A DNA stretch of 64,000 bases from positions 744,001 to 808,000 of the forward strand of contig OZ244850.1 of assembly GCA_965220895.1 (NCBI GenBank), in the 5' to 3' direction. A program made the position numbers and the translations under genes. Positions 52,101 through 61,293 of this stretch are shown one piece after another; within the stretch, counting starts at the first letter, position 1; each line of letters begins with the position of its first letter. Source of the DNA: WTFY01 sp965220895. GTDB taxonomy: Bacteria; Pseudomonadota; Gammaproteobacteria; UBA4575. The notes below the pieces were generated by a model. The model was not told the DNA's origin. It made no database searches and saw only the letters and a program-made list of their open reading frames with translations.

Positions 52101-55100
52101 GACAGAATCTCCGAATACCGGCCAATCCACGGCCGCCGCCACGGCGCCCGTTGCATCCTGGTGCAGCAGGCGCTCGAGCGCCCTGAAGCCCTGCTCCGGT
52201 GTGAACCACCCGGTACCGAATGCTTCCCGCCGCCCGGCGATCCGCTCGCGTTGCTCCTCCGCCTTACCCAGTCCCGACCAGGCGCCCCAGGCAATAGCCT
52301 GCCCGGGGAGACCCAGCGCACGCCGGTGTGCGGCAAGCTGGTCCAGGAAGGCGTTGGCCGCTGCATGGTTGGCCTGGCCCGGATTGCCCAGAATGCCGGC
52401 GACACTCGAGAACAGGATGAACATGTCCAGATCGTATCCTGCCGTCGCCCGATGAAGATGCCAGGCCCCCAGCACCTTCGGCCATAACACGGCTTCGAAA
52501 CTTTCCCAGCTCTGGTTGCCGAGGGCGGCGTCTGACAGTATGCCGACACTGTGGATCACGCCGGCAAGCATCGGCAGGTCGGCGTCCACCCGCGCCAGCA
52601 TCGCATCGAGTGCAGCCGCATCAGTGACATCCGCAATTTCGACCTCGATCCTGTATCCGCGGGCACACAGCGCCTCAATCGTTTTCTCTGCCGCAGCATC
52701 CGGTGGCCTGCGGCCGTTCAAAACGACCGTCCCCGCGCCATGCTCGGCAAGCCATTCGGCAAGCGCGCAGCCAATGCCACCCAGCCCACCGGTCACCAGA
52801 TAGGTTCCGTCCTGTCGCAGCCGACCTGTACCGAGGGGAGACGTCGTCAGCACGATCTTGCCGATGTGCCGCGCCGCGCGCATGAAGCCCATCGCAGCAC
52901 TTGTCTCGGTCAAGGGCCACCGGGTATGCATGAGCGGTGCAAGCTCACCCGATGCAATGCGTGCCAGCACATCTTTCAGGGCTGCTCCCGGTCGCGCCGG
53001 GTCCTGTTGCTTCAGCGTGTAGAGATCGAGGATCGAATAGGCGACATCCGGGCGCAGCGCCGCCATCTCGTCCTCTTCCAGGATGTCCCGCCTGGCGAGT
53101 TCCACGAAGCGACCGCCCTGTGCGAGACAGGTGAGACTTGCCTCGATAAAGCCTTCACCGGTCAGGCTGTTCAGCACGACGTCGACCCCGGCCCCGTCGG
53201 TCACGTCGAGAATATCCCGGCCAAATGCGGTCGAGCGGCTGTCGAACACATGCTCGACGCCAATCGAGCGGAGGTAGGCCTGCTTGCGCGCGCTCGCCGT
53301 AGCGAACACTTCCGCTCCAGCTACCTGAGCCAGCTGGATGGCCGCAAGACCGACACCGCCCGCGCCGGCATGAATCAGCACGCGATCTCCCGCCTTCAGC
53401 CCGGCCAGTTCGTAAGACAGCACGGATGTCACGAACACCGAGGGGATCGTGGCGAGTGCCGCCGCCGGCACGTTCGCCGGCGCGCGTGCGACCAGTTCCT
53501 CTCGCGTCACCACTTCCGGCCCGAAAGTGCCGAACGCGAAGCCGGCCACTCGGTCGCCTTCCGCAACGGCGGTTACGTCCGCACCGGTTTCGACGATCCG
53601 GCCACAGAATTCCTCGCCGAGCAGACCCTCCTCGACCAGTCCCATGGCCCGGAACACGTCCAGGAAATTGAGCCCGCGAGCATCGACCGCGACGCGCACT
53701 TCATTGGGCTCCAGGGCTTGCCTCGCCAGCGACTGCACCCGCAGGGTCTCGATCACCCCTTCATCGCCCGGTGCCAGCACCCAGTCCGCCTCTTCAGGCA
53801 AGACCAGACGCTCCGTGCCAGAGTCCGCCCGAACCAGCCGGGCCACCTGGCGGCTTTCCTGGCGGTATGCAATATGACTCTCAGAATCCGGGAACAGCAA
53901 CTCGTCCATGAGGTCATCCAGCGGCTGCCCCGACTCGGGGTCGAGGTCGATCATCCGCGATTGCAGCTGGGGTGCCTCCCGCGCCACCACCTTGCCCAAA
54001 CCCCAGAGCGTGGCGCCGGCCAATTGCCCGCTTCGCTCCCGTTCCAGCACCTGCGCACCCCGGGTGACGAGCCACAGACCCTTTTCCGGCACGGCGTCCG
54101 CATCGACAATGCCCTGCACAAGCGCGAGCGCGCTGGCCGTCACCCGTTTCGCATCGGACGCCATGTCTGCGGTTGTTGCGTCCATACCGTGACCGTCCTG
54201 CGCGACGAGGTGCACCACACCCGCGAGGGGCACATCCGAAGGCAGATTTTCGATGAGCGCTTGCCAGGACGTGCGCTCCCCCATCTCGACCGATGGCGTG
54301 ATCATCCAGGTCTCGCTTTCCATGATCGTGCCAGAGTCTTGCGGACCGTCGCCTGCCAGTACCACTCTCTGATTCAGCGCTGCGAGCTGTGCGGCAAGGG
54401 CCGCTCCCATGCCGCCCCGGTCGGCAGCTATAATCCAGACACCCTCCGGCAATGCGATCTCCGCCGGACCCTGCGCCACGATCACTCCCCGGTCCGGAAG
54501 ACCAGCCGTATCCGACCGGTCCACACCGAGAATTTCAGTTTCCGTGAACCCCGTGTCGGTGAGCACCCGATGCCACACGTCAGGCCCCGCAAGGGCATGA
54601 TTCGTGCGGTAGCGATCAGCGAAACGCCACCATCCGTCCAACTGGCCGAATATCAGGTCCATCCAGCCCCTGCTGCGCTGGTTTTCCAGCGCCACCAGCA
54701 GCCCCGACGGCGCAAGGAGTGTTCGGCAATGGGTAAGCGTCTCATCCAGAAAGCGCGTGGCGTGCAGCACGTTGGCCGCGATGATCATGTCGTACGCGTG
54801 CAGCTCAAAGCCCTGCGCCACGGGGTCCTTCTCGATGTCCAGCACCCGGTAGTCGATCGCAGCGCCGACGGCACTGAAGCGCGCCTCGGCATCGGCGAAA
54901 AAGCCTGCGGAGATGTCGGTGTACATGTACTCGAATCGTCCGGCAGGAAGCACGGGCAGGATGCATTCCGTCGCCGAGCCAATGCCGGCACCTACCTCAA
55001 GCACGCGCAGTGGCCGGCCATCCGGCAATTCCTCCACCAGCGTCCGAACCACCTCGCCCATCATCCGGTTCGCCGCCCGCCAGACCGGTGCTCGCCGGTA

Positions 55101-58100
55101 GAGATCGCCAGCCTGCGGCTCGGCATCGCCAAACAGCAACGACAATGGATCCTCCTTGCCGCAGAGCACCTCGGGCAAGGCGCCTGCACAACGCTTGAAC
55201 AGCCCGACCTCGTTGGTGGCGTGCGGGAATCGCGCGGTTATCTCGTCCAGGAACACCTGCGAATCGTGCGGCATTTCGTCCGGCAACGGATCGCCGGCCC
55301 CCACCGTGGCCACGAAGCCCTCATCCTCGGCCTGCAACACTCCCGAACGGGCCAGGATCTCAAGCAACCGGCGGAGCAGATGCGCGTGCTCAGGCAAGAC
55401 CCCGTGGCGCGCGCGCAACTCTTCCGGGTCCACGACCGCACCTGCCACGCGCTCCCAGCCGAGGGTCTCCAGGGCCGCGAGCGCATAGCACCACGACGCC
55501 CGTTCCATTTCCCCTTGCAGGTCACTCTCATCCGCAGCCTCGACTCCCTCATCGGCCAGATACCGGGAGAACAGCTGCGAGCGGGAAGCCGCAGTCGACG
55601 GACTCGGCAAGAAATCCGCCGGCATCATGCGTGACGGCAAGGCACGGTCGCGCCATACCACTTCGTAGAGCAGTTCCTCCAGGCCCTCCACCGCGGCGAG
55701 CAACGCGCTTCGCGTTGCTCGCTTCACCGTGTATCCTTCCAGTTCGCCAACGAGCATTCCGCTCGGATCGTAGAGGCGGATGTCCCCGGTCAGCACCTCG
55801 ACCTGCAAATTCTCGATTTCCGTCTGCGAATCGGTGCGCATGCGCACGTGGCAGAGCACCTGGTTCGACAGCTTGCCCGACAGCCAGAGCCGGTCCCAGC
55901 CAAACGGCAGGTAGGTGGCACCCTCTTCTGCCCCGGCCCAAAGGCGGGCTGCCCCCATCACCTGGAAGCAGCCATCCAGCAGCAGCGGATGAAATTCGAT
56001 CGTGGAGGACTCGCCGAGTTGCGGTATGGCCACCTCGCCGACGGCCTCGCCCAGCCCGCACCAGAGCTTTTGCAAGGTGCGAAACGCCGGGCCGAGATCA
56101 ATCCCGGCTTCAGAGCGGGCGCGGTAAAAGGCCTGCACATCCTGCATGTCCAGGGCGGACTTGAGACTCTCCATGTCGGCCGACGAAGCATTGCCCTGCG
56201 CCCGAAGTTCGGGCGGTGTCTCGAGACGGGCTTCGGCATGCAGCATCCATCCCTCGTCTGCCGCCGAGCGACTGTGCAGCTGAAACCTGCGGGATTGCCC
56301 TTCCTCGGGGCTGTCGATCACGACCTGAACTTGTCTAACGGCCTGCTGCGCGTCCTCGTCGGAGTCTGCAGCCTGGAAAACCAGGGGATTGTGCAGTTGC
56401 AAATCCTGCACTGCCGCTGACGCGCTCCTCTCTGCCAGGGAAGCCGAGACCGCCATTGCCCCGTAGAATGCACCCGGTGCAATGATGCGCCCGAACACCC
56501 GGTGGTCGCTCAGCCAGTCCGGGTCCGAGGGAAGGATTTCCGAATCGTACGTGATCTCGCCACGGGCCGATTCGTGGCGAGTGCCGAGCAACGGGTGCCC
56601 GGCACCGGAGCGGGTGCGCCTTGCAGTTTTGACCCAGTGGCGCTCGCGCTGAAACGGATAACCGGGGAGTGAGAGGCGTCGCCTTTCCTCGCCTGCGAAC
56701 AGCCCTGCCCAGGACACCGTCAGCCCCGCCTCGTATGCCCCCGCAAGCGCGTCTGTGAAGTCCGCTGCAGGCTCTTTCCCCAATGCATCCTCTGCCGGGC
56801 GCTGCAGGCTCTGCAACACCACCGGAGGCGGTGCGTCGTGTCCGGCCCCATCCGCCGGACCCGGCCATGTGAGTGCAATCATCGGGCCAAGTACCGCATG
56901 CGGGCCAATTTCCACGACCAGGTCCACGCCGTGTCGGGCAAGTGCCGCGATGCATTTTGCAAACAGCACGGGTTGTCGAACCTGCTGCCGCCAGTACGCC
57001 CCGTCCATACGTTCGTCTGTCCCCAGCACCTCGCCCGTCATGCTGCTGATCAGATCAAGTGAAGGCGGCTTGACCGCTACTTCCCCAAGCACGGCTTCCA
57101 GGTCATCCAGTACCGGCTCTACCAGTGGACTGTGGTAGGCAGGACTTTTTTTCAGGCGGCGCACCCGGGTGTCATGTGATTCAAATTGCTGCAGAAGGTC
57201 CTCGACCTGCACGGCCGGGCCACTCACGACCTGGTGAGCCCCGTTGTCAGCAGCGATACTCAGACCTGCCTGAGCACTTTTCGCATTGTGCTCATCCACG
57301 CTCGCCTGGACCTCGGAGGGCGGTGCGAACACCGCGCCCATCGCACCATCCTGTGACAGCCCCGCCATCAACGCGCCGCGCTCGGATGCAAAGCGCAGTC
57401 CATCTTCCAGACTGAATACCCCCGCTGCTTGTGCTGCGGCAATCTCCCCGAGACTGTGCCCCACGACAATCTCGGGCCCTATGCCCACACTCTTCCACAA
57501 GGCGGTCAGTGCGCATTCCAAGGCGTAAATGGCCGGCTGCGTCCAGGCCGGATCATCCAGCACACGGCTATCCTCACAGCGCCCGAACATGACATCCAGC
57601 AAGGACCCGCCACGTGACTCCATGCACCAGGCCTCGCACCGGTCAAGCACCGCACGAGCCACCGGTTCGCAGGCATACAGTGACTCGCCCATCCCCGGCC
57701 ACTGACTCGCCTGCCCGGTGTACACGAATGCCACCTTCGATACACTCCCCGGTGCTGAAGCCGGGGCCTCCGGCCGGGTCAGCGCCTCAAGCCCCGCACG
57801 CAACGAGGCGAGGCCCTCAAACACTACCCCTGCACGGTATTCAAAATGACTGCGCCCCACAGCCGCCGTCCATGCCATGTTGGCCAGCAGTGCTTCCCAA
57901 GCCGGGTTATCTTCACCAAGATGCTGCGCATGCCCGTCCAGCCAGGTCTGATAGCCCGCGATCAGTTCAGCGAGTGCCCGAGGCGACTTCCCGGAAAGCG
58001 GCAGCAGCCGCCGCGCACGCGATGTTGCCAAGCCTGCCCCCGGCTTCGGCGATGCCATGGCCACGGGCGTGGCATCGCCCGTCACCCAAGACCCTGGACC

Positions 58101-59504
58101 CTGGCGAGCGGTCTCTGCATTCAGCGTCCCGTACCCCTCCACCACCAAGTGCGCGTTCGTGCCGGACCACCCGAATCCGCTGATTCCTGCCAGCGGCGGA
58201 CGATCCTTGCGGTGTGGCCATTCCGTCGCTTCCGAGGTCACCTGCACCGGCAAGCGCTCCCAGTCCATCTGCGGAGTCGGGTTGTGAAAATGCAAATGTT
58301 TGGGAATCACTCCCCGCTTCATCGCCAGTATGACCTTGATCAAACCGGCCACGCCGGCAGCAGATTCCAGGTGGCCAATGTTCGTTTTCACCGAGCCGAT
58401 CAGCAGGGGGTGCTCCGCCTCTCGACCACGACCGTAGACGGCGCTCGTGGCCTGCAGCTCGATCGGGTCCCCCACCTCCGTCCCGGTCCCGTGGGCCTCC
58501 ACGTAATCCACCTCGAAAGGCGAAATGCCGGCTCTTCGCAACGCCTCCTCGAGTACTTTCTCCTGGGCTGCTCCGTTTGGCACCGTGAGCCCGGGACTTG
58601 CTCCATCCTGGTTCAGTGCAGATCCCCGGATCACGCCCCAGATCCTGTCCCCGTCCGCCTCGGCATCGACCAGCCGTTTCAGGACCACGATCCCGCAGCC
58701 TTCTCCGCGCACGTAGCCGTTGGCAGCTGCATCGAAGGTTTTGCATCTTCCATCCGGTGACAACATGCCGGCATTGGCGCGCAACTCCAGCAATCGCCCG
58801 GACAGGATCGTGTGTACGCCTCCTGCCAGCGCCAAGTCCGTCTCGCCCCGCTGCAGGCCGGAAACGGCCTGATGAGTTGCAACCAGCGAAGACGAGCAGG
58901 CCGTGTCCACCGCCATGGCCGGACCTTCAAGACCCAGCATGAACGCCACCCGGCCGATCGCCGTGTTGAAGGACGTACCCGTCACGGTATAAAGGCTTAC
59001 TGCGGGTTCCGCCGTGTCGCTGGCCTCAAGCAGCAGGTTGCGATAGTCGTTGTTGCTGATGCCGGCATACACCCCTGTGCGGCTGCCCCTGAGCTGCTCC
59101 GGGTCCATGCACGCATCCTCCAGCGCCTGCCAGCTGGTTTCCAGCATCAGGCGCTGTTGCGGGTCCAGTAATTGCGCCTCGACCGGCGAGATTCGGAAGA
59201 AGGCGGCATCGAACAGGTCGAGCCGATCAAGGTAGGCCCCGAAGCGGCACGCCTTGCTTTGCACCTCGGAATCAGGAAAAAGTTCACCGATGCGCCCGCT
59301 TCCCGAGCCCGGTGAGCCTTCGATCACTGCACATTCGCCGTTCTCCAGCTGCTTCCAGAAGGCGGCAAGCCCCGTGGCACCCGGGAAGCGGCAAGCCATG
59401 CCCACGATGGCAATGGGGGCCGCAGACGCAAGGGAATCCGATGACCGCTTTTTGGATGCAGTAGATGCGGCTGCGGGGGGATCGAAAGACGGGTCCGGAT
59501 TCAT
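49182..59504 (-). CDS. Two-module type I polyketide synthase, KS-AT-DH-cMT-ER-KR-ACP-KS-AT(degenerate)
   Basis: The 3440-residue protein (start MNPDPSFDPP; an ATG at 59603 is an alternative) reads as follows. KS1 30-460: Cys203 in DTACSSS, His338, His378. AT1 590-880: Ser684 in GHSLGE, with PAYHS at 789, malonyl-like. DH 970-1265: His1001 in SDHRVFGRIIAPG, Asp1177. C-methyltransferase 1475-1665: VLEVGAGIGSAT. ER 1915-2220: HAGAGGVGLAA. KR 2232-2410: TGGLGGIG, with His2380 where Tyr is expected. ACP 2505-2585: Ser2542 in GMDSLMA. After a Pro-Glu-Thr linker (2590-2606) come KS2 2615-3040 (Cys2782 in TLNCAAS, His2917, His2957) and AT2 3164-3365 (GHQ for GHS at 3257, about 90 residues missing). 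It ends at the post-AT motif LPGYPFQRKRYW, with no ACP or thioesterase. Module 1 is fully reducing and C-methylating, so a methyl-branched, lipid-like product is likely. Confidence 0.93.
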   Translation of the reverse strand: MNPDPSFDPPAAASTASKKRSSDSLASAAPIAIVGMACRFPGATGLAAFWKQLENGECAVIEGSPGSGSGRIGELFPDSEVQSKACRFGAYLDRLDLFDAAFFRISPVEAQLLDPQQRLMLETSWQALEDACMDPEQLRGSRTGVYAGISNNDYRNLLLEASDTAEPAVSLYTVTGTSFNTAIGRVAFMLGLEGPAMAVDTACSSSLVATHQAVSGLQRGETDLALAGGVHTILSGRLLELRANAGMLSPDGRCKTFDAAANGYVRGEGCGIVVLKRLVDAEADGDRIWGVIRGSALNQDGASPGLTVPNGAAQEKVLEEALRRAGISPFEVDYVEAHGTGTEVGDPIELQATSAVYGRGREAEHPLLIGSVKTNIGHLESAAGVAGLIKVILAMKRGVIPKHLHFHNPTPQMDWERLPVQVTSEATEWPHRKDRPPLAGISGFGWSGTNAHLVVEGYGTLNAETARQGPGSWVTGDATPVAMASPKPGAGLATSRARRLLPLSGKSPRALAELIAGYQTWLDGHAQHLGEDNPAWEALLANMAWTAAVGRSHFEYRAGVVFEGLASLRAGLEALTRPEAPASAPGSVSKVAFVYTGQASQWPGMGESLYACEPVARAVLDRCEAWCMESRGGSLLDVMFGRCEDSRVLDDPAWTQPAIYALECALTALWKSVGIGPEIVVGHSLGEIAAAQAAGVFSLEDGLRFASERGALMAGLSQDGAMGAVFAPPSEVQASVDEHNAKSAQAGLSIAADNGAHQVVSGPAVQVEDLLQQFESHDTRVRRLKKSPAYHSPLVEPVLDDLEAVLGEVAVKPPSLDLISSMTGEVLGTDERMDGAYWRQQVRQPVLFAKCIAALARHGVDLVVEIGPHAVLGPMIALTWPGPADGAGHDAPPPVVLQSLQRPAEDALGKEPAADFTDALAGAYEAGLTVSWAGLFAGEERRRLSLPGYPFQRERHWVKTARRTRSGAGHPLLGTRHESARGEITYDSEILPSDPDWLSDHRVFGRIIAPGAFYGAMAVSASLAERSASAAVQDLQLHNPLVFQAADSDEDAQQAVRQVQVVIDSPEEGQSRRFQLHSRSAADEGWMLHAEARLETPPELRAQGNASSADMESLKSALDMQDVQAFYRARSEAGIDLGPAFRTLQKLWCGLGEAVGEVAIPQLGESSTIEFHPLLLDGCFQVMGAARLWAGAEEGATYLPFGWDRLWLSGKLSNQVLCHVRMRTDSQTEIENLQVEVLTGDIRLYDPSGMLVGELEGYTVKRATRSALLAAVEGLEELLYEVVWRDRALPSRMMPADFLPSPSTAASRSQLFSRYLADEGVEAADESDLQGEMERASWCYALAALETLGWERVAGAVVDPEELRARHGVLPEHAHLLRRLLEILARSGVLQAEDEGFVATVGAGDPLPDEMPHDSQVFLDEITARFPHATNEVGLFKRCAGALPEVLCGKEDPLSLLFGDAEPQAGDLYRRAPVWRAANRMMGEVVRTLVEELPDGRPLRVLEVGAGIGSATECILPVLPAGRFEYMYTDISAGFFADAEARFSAVGAAIDYRVLDIEKDPVAQGFELHAYDMIIAANVLHATRFLDETLTHCRTLLAPSGLLVALENQRSRGWMDLIFGQLDGWWRFADRYRTNHALAGPDVWHRVLTDTGFTETEILGVDRSDTAGLPDRGVIVAQGPAEIALPEGVWIIAADRGGMGAALAAQLAALNQRVVLAGDGPQDSGTIMESETWMITPSVEMGERTSWQALIENLPSDVPLAGVVHLVAQDGHGMDATTADMASDAKRVTASALALVQGIVDADAVPEKGLWLVTRGAQVLERERSGQLAGATLWGLGKVVAREAPQLQSRMIDLDPESGQPLDDLMDELLFPDSESHIAYRQESRQVARLVRADSGTERLVLPEEADWVLAPGDEGVIETLRVQSLARQALEPNEVRVAVDARGLNFLDVFRAMGLVEEGLLGEEFCGRIVETGADVTAVAEGDRVAGFAFGTFGPEVVTREELVARAPANVPAAALATIPSVFVTSVLSYELAGLKAGDRVLIHAGAGGVGLAAIQLAQVAGAEVFATASARKQAYLRSIGVEHVFDSRSTAFGRDILDVTDGAGVDVVLNSLTGEGFIEASLTCLAQGGRFVELARRDILEEDEMAALRPDVAYSILDLYTLKQQDPARPGAALKDVLARIASGELAPLMHTRWPLTETSAAMGFMRAARHIGKIVLTTSPLGTGRLRQDGTYLVTGGLGGIGCALAEWLAEHGAGTVVLNGRRPPDAAAEKTIEALCARGYRIEVEIADVTDAAALDAMLARVDADLPMLAGVIHSVGILSDAALGNQSWESFEAVLWPKVLGAWHLHRATAGYDLDMFILFSSVAGILGNPGQANHAAANAFLDQLAAHRRALGLPGQAIAWGAWSGLGKAEEQRERIAGRREAFGTGWFTPEQGFRALERLLHQDATGAVAAAVDWPVFGDSVGDRLSLLDELLADAADDGDDSSSSEDLLAQLDGTPQAGREDLLVSFLQREVQAVLRLPSAPASAVGFFDLGMDSLMAVELRNRLNRDFSGSYAAPNTLVFDYPTIDDLARHLVGALGESAPAPEMAPETAPETAPAPGPLPVVQSRDEGIAIIGMACRFPGAPDTSTFWRKLESGSDAVTDARTDNGPWTGVAGDPAAADGIWGRGGFVEGIDRFDARFFGMTPIGARMTDPQQRLLLETSWRAIEDAGIDPEGLRGSRTGVYAGVAASEYRDLMMMAGGEGPNYLGTASSMAVGNVALRLGLTGPAIPVTLNCAASLVAVHAAVADLQDKDVDLTLVGGVNAVLSHGLIQEMAALGMLSKQGRCNTFDAAADGFVRSEGCGMVVLKRLSEAEADGDRIWAVIRGTAVNQNGATAGPTVPNGPAQERVIEEALSQAGIPPSDVDYLEAHGAGSTLGDPIEVQAAAAVFGRGRDRDRPLLIGSVKTNIGHLETAAGVAGLIKVVLAMHHNRIPEHLHFRDPNPHLDWDRLPVRVVSEATDWPDRPDRAPRAGVSAFGISGTNAHVIMEGYGTPNGVSAGPQGTPQPVTLSLPDAAGRLPLTNDGLAPRKKRLLPLSGKSGTSLQALAKRYLAWLDERESALAFDPVLSDMAWTASVGRSHFDHRGAVVFEDSESLRDALRVLVAADVEIEPRIPGKVAFAYAGHANGWMGMDESLYASEPVVRAVLDRCEEVIGEARGLSLLDVMFGRPGSTGDLADPQWERPALYAFECALTALWSSVGIQPGIALGHQVGALAAGQAAGVFSLEDGLRLAAAGDDPGAPLDEIAISAPSLTLVDAVSGRAIAPDEVLDTAYWHQQVAGGQESFVRGVKMLEAAAVDAVVAVGPVAAMETTLMAAWPEASGKAAKPVVLSGLGQSPDGEATSRVSIVDAVAKAYEAGLPVSFAGLFAGESRCRISLPGYPFQRKRYWIETGN
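51700..51738. repeat. 12-bp triplicate in the PKS inter-module linker
   Basis: Three near-identical units of the type GGCCGTCTCGGG encode the Ala-Pro-Glu-Thr repeats between ACP1 and KS2. A coding minisatellite in a flexible linker. Confidence 0.6.
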
Positions 59505-59665
59505 GTCTGCATTTTCAAAACACCAAGAGCCTTCTATGGTATGTCCAGCTTGTCTGCAGGGCAAACCCTCCGCCTTGCGTGCGATGGAGCAAGACGTTTT
59601 CATTTATACTCACGTCACTGCACAGGCACCCTCCCTTCATTCGATACAAGAACACGTACGTCCCG

Positions 59666-60190
59666 ATGAACACCGGACACATCATCCTGATCGGCGCCAT
59701 GGGGGTCGGCAAGTCGTCGGTCGGGCGAAAGCTCGCCAGAAAGCTGGGCCGGCCCTTTTATGACAGTGACCAGGTCATCGAGGAGAAGACCGGCGTCGAT
59801 ATCGCGACCATTTTCGAGTACGAGGGCGAGTCCGGCTTTCGGATGCGCGAGCAGAAGGCCATCGACGAGCTGTGCCGCCGGGAAGCCATGGTGCTGGCCA
59901 CCGGAGGCGGTGCCGTGCTGGTCACGGCCACCCGCAACCTCCTGATGAGCCGCGGCACGGTCATCTACCTGAAGGCATCGGTCGACATGCTGCTCAAGCG
60001 AACCCGCCACAGCGACCACCGGCCCCTGCTGAACGTGCCGGACAAGCGCCAGGCCATCACCGATTTGCTGCAGCAAAGAGAACCCTTGTATTTGCAAACC
60101 GCGGCCCATACCATCGACACGGACCGGCACACCGTGAGCTGGACAGCCAACCAGGTGCTGCAACTCCTGGACCTGACAACGGAATCCTGA
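59666..60190 (+). CDS. aroK: Shikimate kinase
   Basis: The 174-residue protein starts MNTGHIILIGAMGVGKSSVG, with the Walker A GAMGVGKSS. DSDQVIEEKTGVDIATIFEY and ESGFRMREQKAIDEL carry the shikimate-binding residues, and LATGGGAVL follows. It phosphorylates shikimate in the aromatic pathway. It is divergent from the PKS and precedes aroB by 14 bp. Confidence 0.95.
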   Translation: MNTGHIILIGAMGVGKSSVGRKLARKLGRPFYDSDQVIEEKTGVDIATIFEYEGESGFRMREQKAIDELCRREAMVLATGGGAVLVTATRNLLMSRGTVIYLKASVDMLLKRTRHSDHRPLLNVPDKRQAITDLLQQREPLYLQTAAHTIDTDRHTVSWTANQVLQLLDLTTES

Positions 60191-60204
60191 ATCCCCGCCC
60201 GACG

Positions 60205-61290
60205 ATGATTCAATTCGAAGTACAACTCGGCACGCGCACCTACCCGATCTACATCGGAGCCGGTCTTCTGGGCGATCCCGGAATCCTGAAGCAGCACATC
60301 CGTACAAACCACGTGTTCATTCTCAGCAACGAGCGGGTGGCCCCGCTGTACCTGGAAACCGCCCGCCGGTCGCTCGAATCGCTGCATGTCCTGCACCTTG
60401 CGCTTGCAGAAGGCGAGGACACCAAGTCCCTGCAAACCCTGGAGCAGGTGTATACCTGCCTGCTGGAAAACCGTTGCGGGCGTGACACGACGCTGGTGGC
60501 CCTTGGCGGCGGGGTGATCGGCGACATCGCGGGCTTTGTCGCGGCCACCTATCTGCGCGGCGTGGACTTCGTCCAGATTCCGACCACGCTGGTTGCCCAG
60601 GTGGACTCCTCGGTGGGCGGCAAGACCGGGGTCAACCATGCGCTCGGCAAGAACATGATCGGCGCCTTCCACCAGCCACGGTGCGTGATCGCCGACCCGG
60701 AGTGTCTGCACACCCTCCCCGATCGCGAACTGCGTGCGGGGATCGCCGAAATCATCAAGTACGGACTCATCCGCGATGCGGAATTCTTCGCCTGGCTGGA
60801 AGACAACGTCGAGCGTCTGCTGGCACGGGAAGTCGATGCCCTGATCCATGCCGTGCATCGCTCCTGCAAGAACAAGGCCGAGGTCGTGGCCGAGGACGAA
60901 CTGGAAATCTCGGGGGCCCGCGCCATGCTGAACCTCGGGCATACCTTCGGTCACGCCATTGAGACCGCGCTGGGCTATGGACAATGGCTGCACGGCGAAG
61001 CGGTGGCCTGCGGCATGCTGATGGCGGCGCGCATGTCGACGCGGCTGGGCTGGATCAACGAGGCAACCTGTGAACGCATCCGGGCGCTGCTGCTGCGCGC
61101 GCAACTGCCTCTCACCCTGCCTGAAACCCTGCAGGCCGAAGCGCTGCTGGAGCACATGGCGCGTGACAAGAAGGTACGTGCCGGCCAGCTGCACCTGGTG
61201 CTGCTCAAGGACATCGGCCAGGCCGTGCTCACCGGCGAGTTCCCGGAGGCGGCCCTGCAAGACACCCTGCAGGAATTTTGCGGATCCTGA
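60205..61290 (+). CDS. aroB: 3-Dehydroquinate synthase
   Basis: The 361-residue protein MIQFEVQLGTRTYPIYIGAG has the NAD motif ALGGGVIGDIAGFVAATYLR, PTTLVAQVDSSVGGKTGVNH and zinc-site residues in NLGHTFGHAIET and GEAVACGM. It forms the carbocyclic ring of shikimate-pathway intermediates. It sits between aroK and the dGTPase-like gene. Confidence 0.96.
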   Translation: MIQFEVQLGTRTYPIYIGAGLLGDPGILKQHIRTNHVFILSNERVAPLYLETARRSLESLHVLHLALAEGEDTKSLQTLEQVYTCLLENRCGRDTTLVALGGGVIGDIAGFVAATYLRGVDFVQIPTTLVAQVDSSVGGKTGVNHALGKNMIGAFHQPRCVIADPECLHTLPDRELRAGIAEIIKYGLIRDAEFFAWLEDNVERLLAREVDALIHAVHRSCKNKAEVVAEDELEISGARAMLNLGHTFGHAIETALGYGQWLHGEAVACGMLMAARMSTRLGWINEATCERIRALLLRAQLPLTLPETLQAEALLEHMARDKKVRAGQLHLVLLKDIGQAVLTGEFPEAALQDTLQEFCGS

Positions 61291-61293
61291 ACG

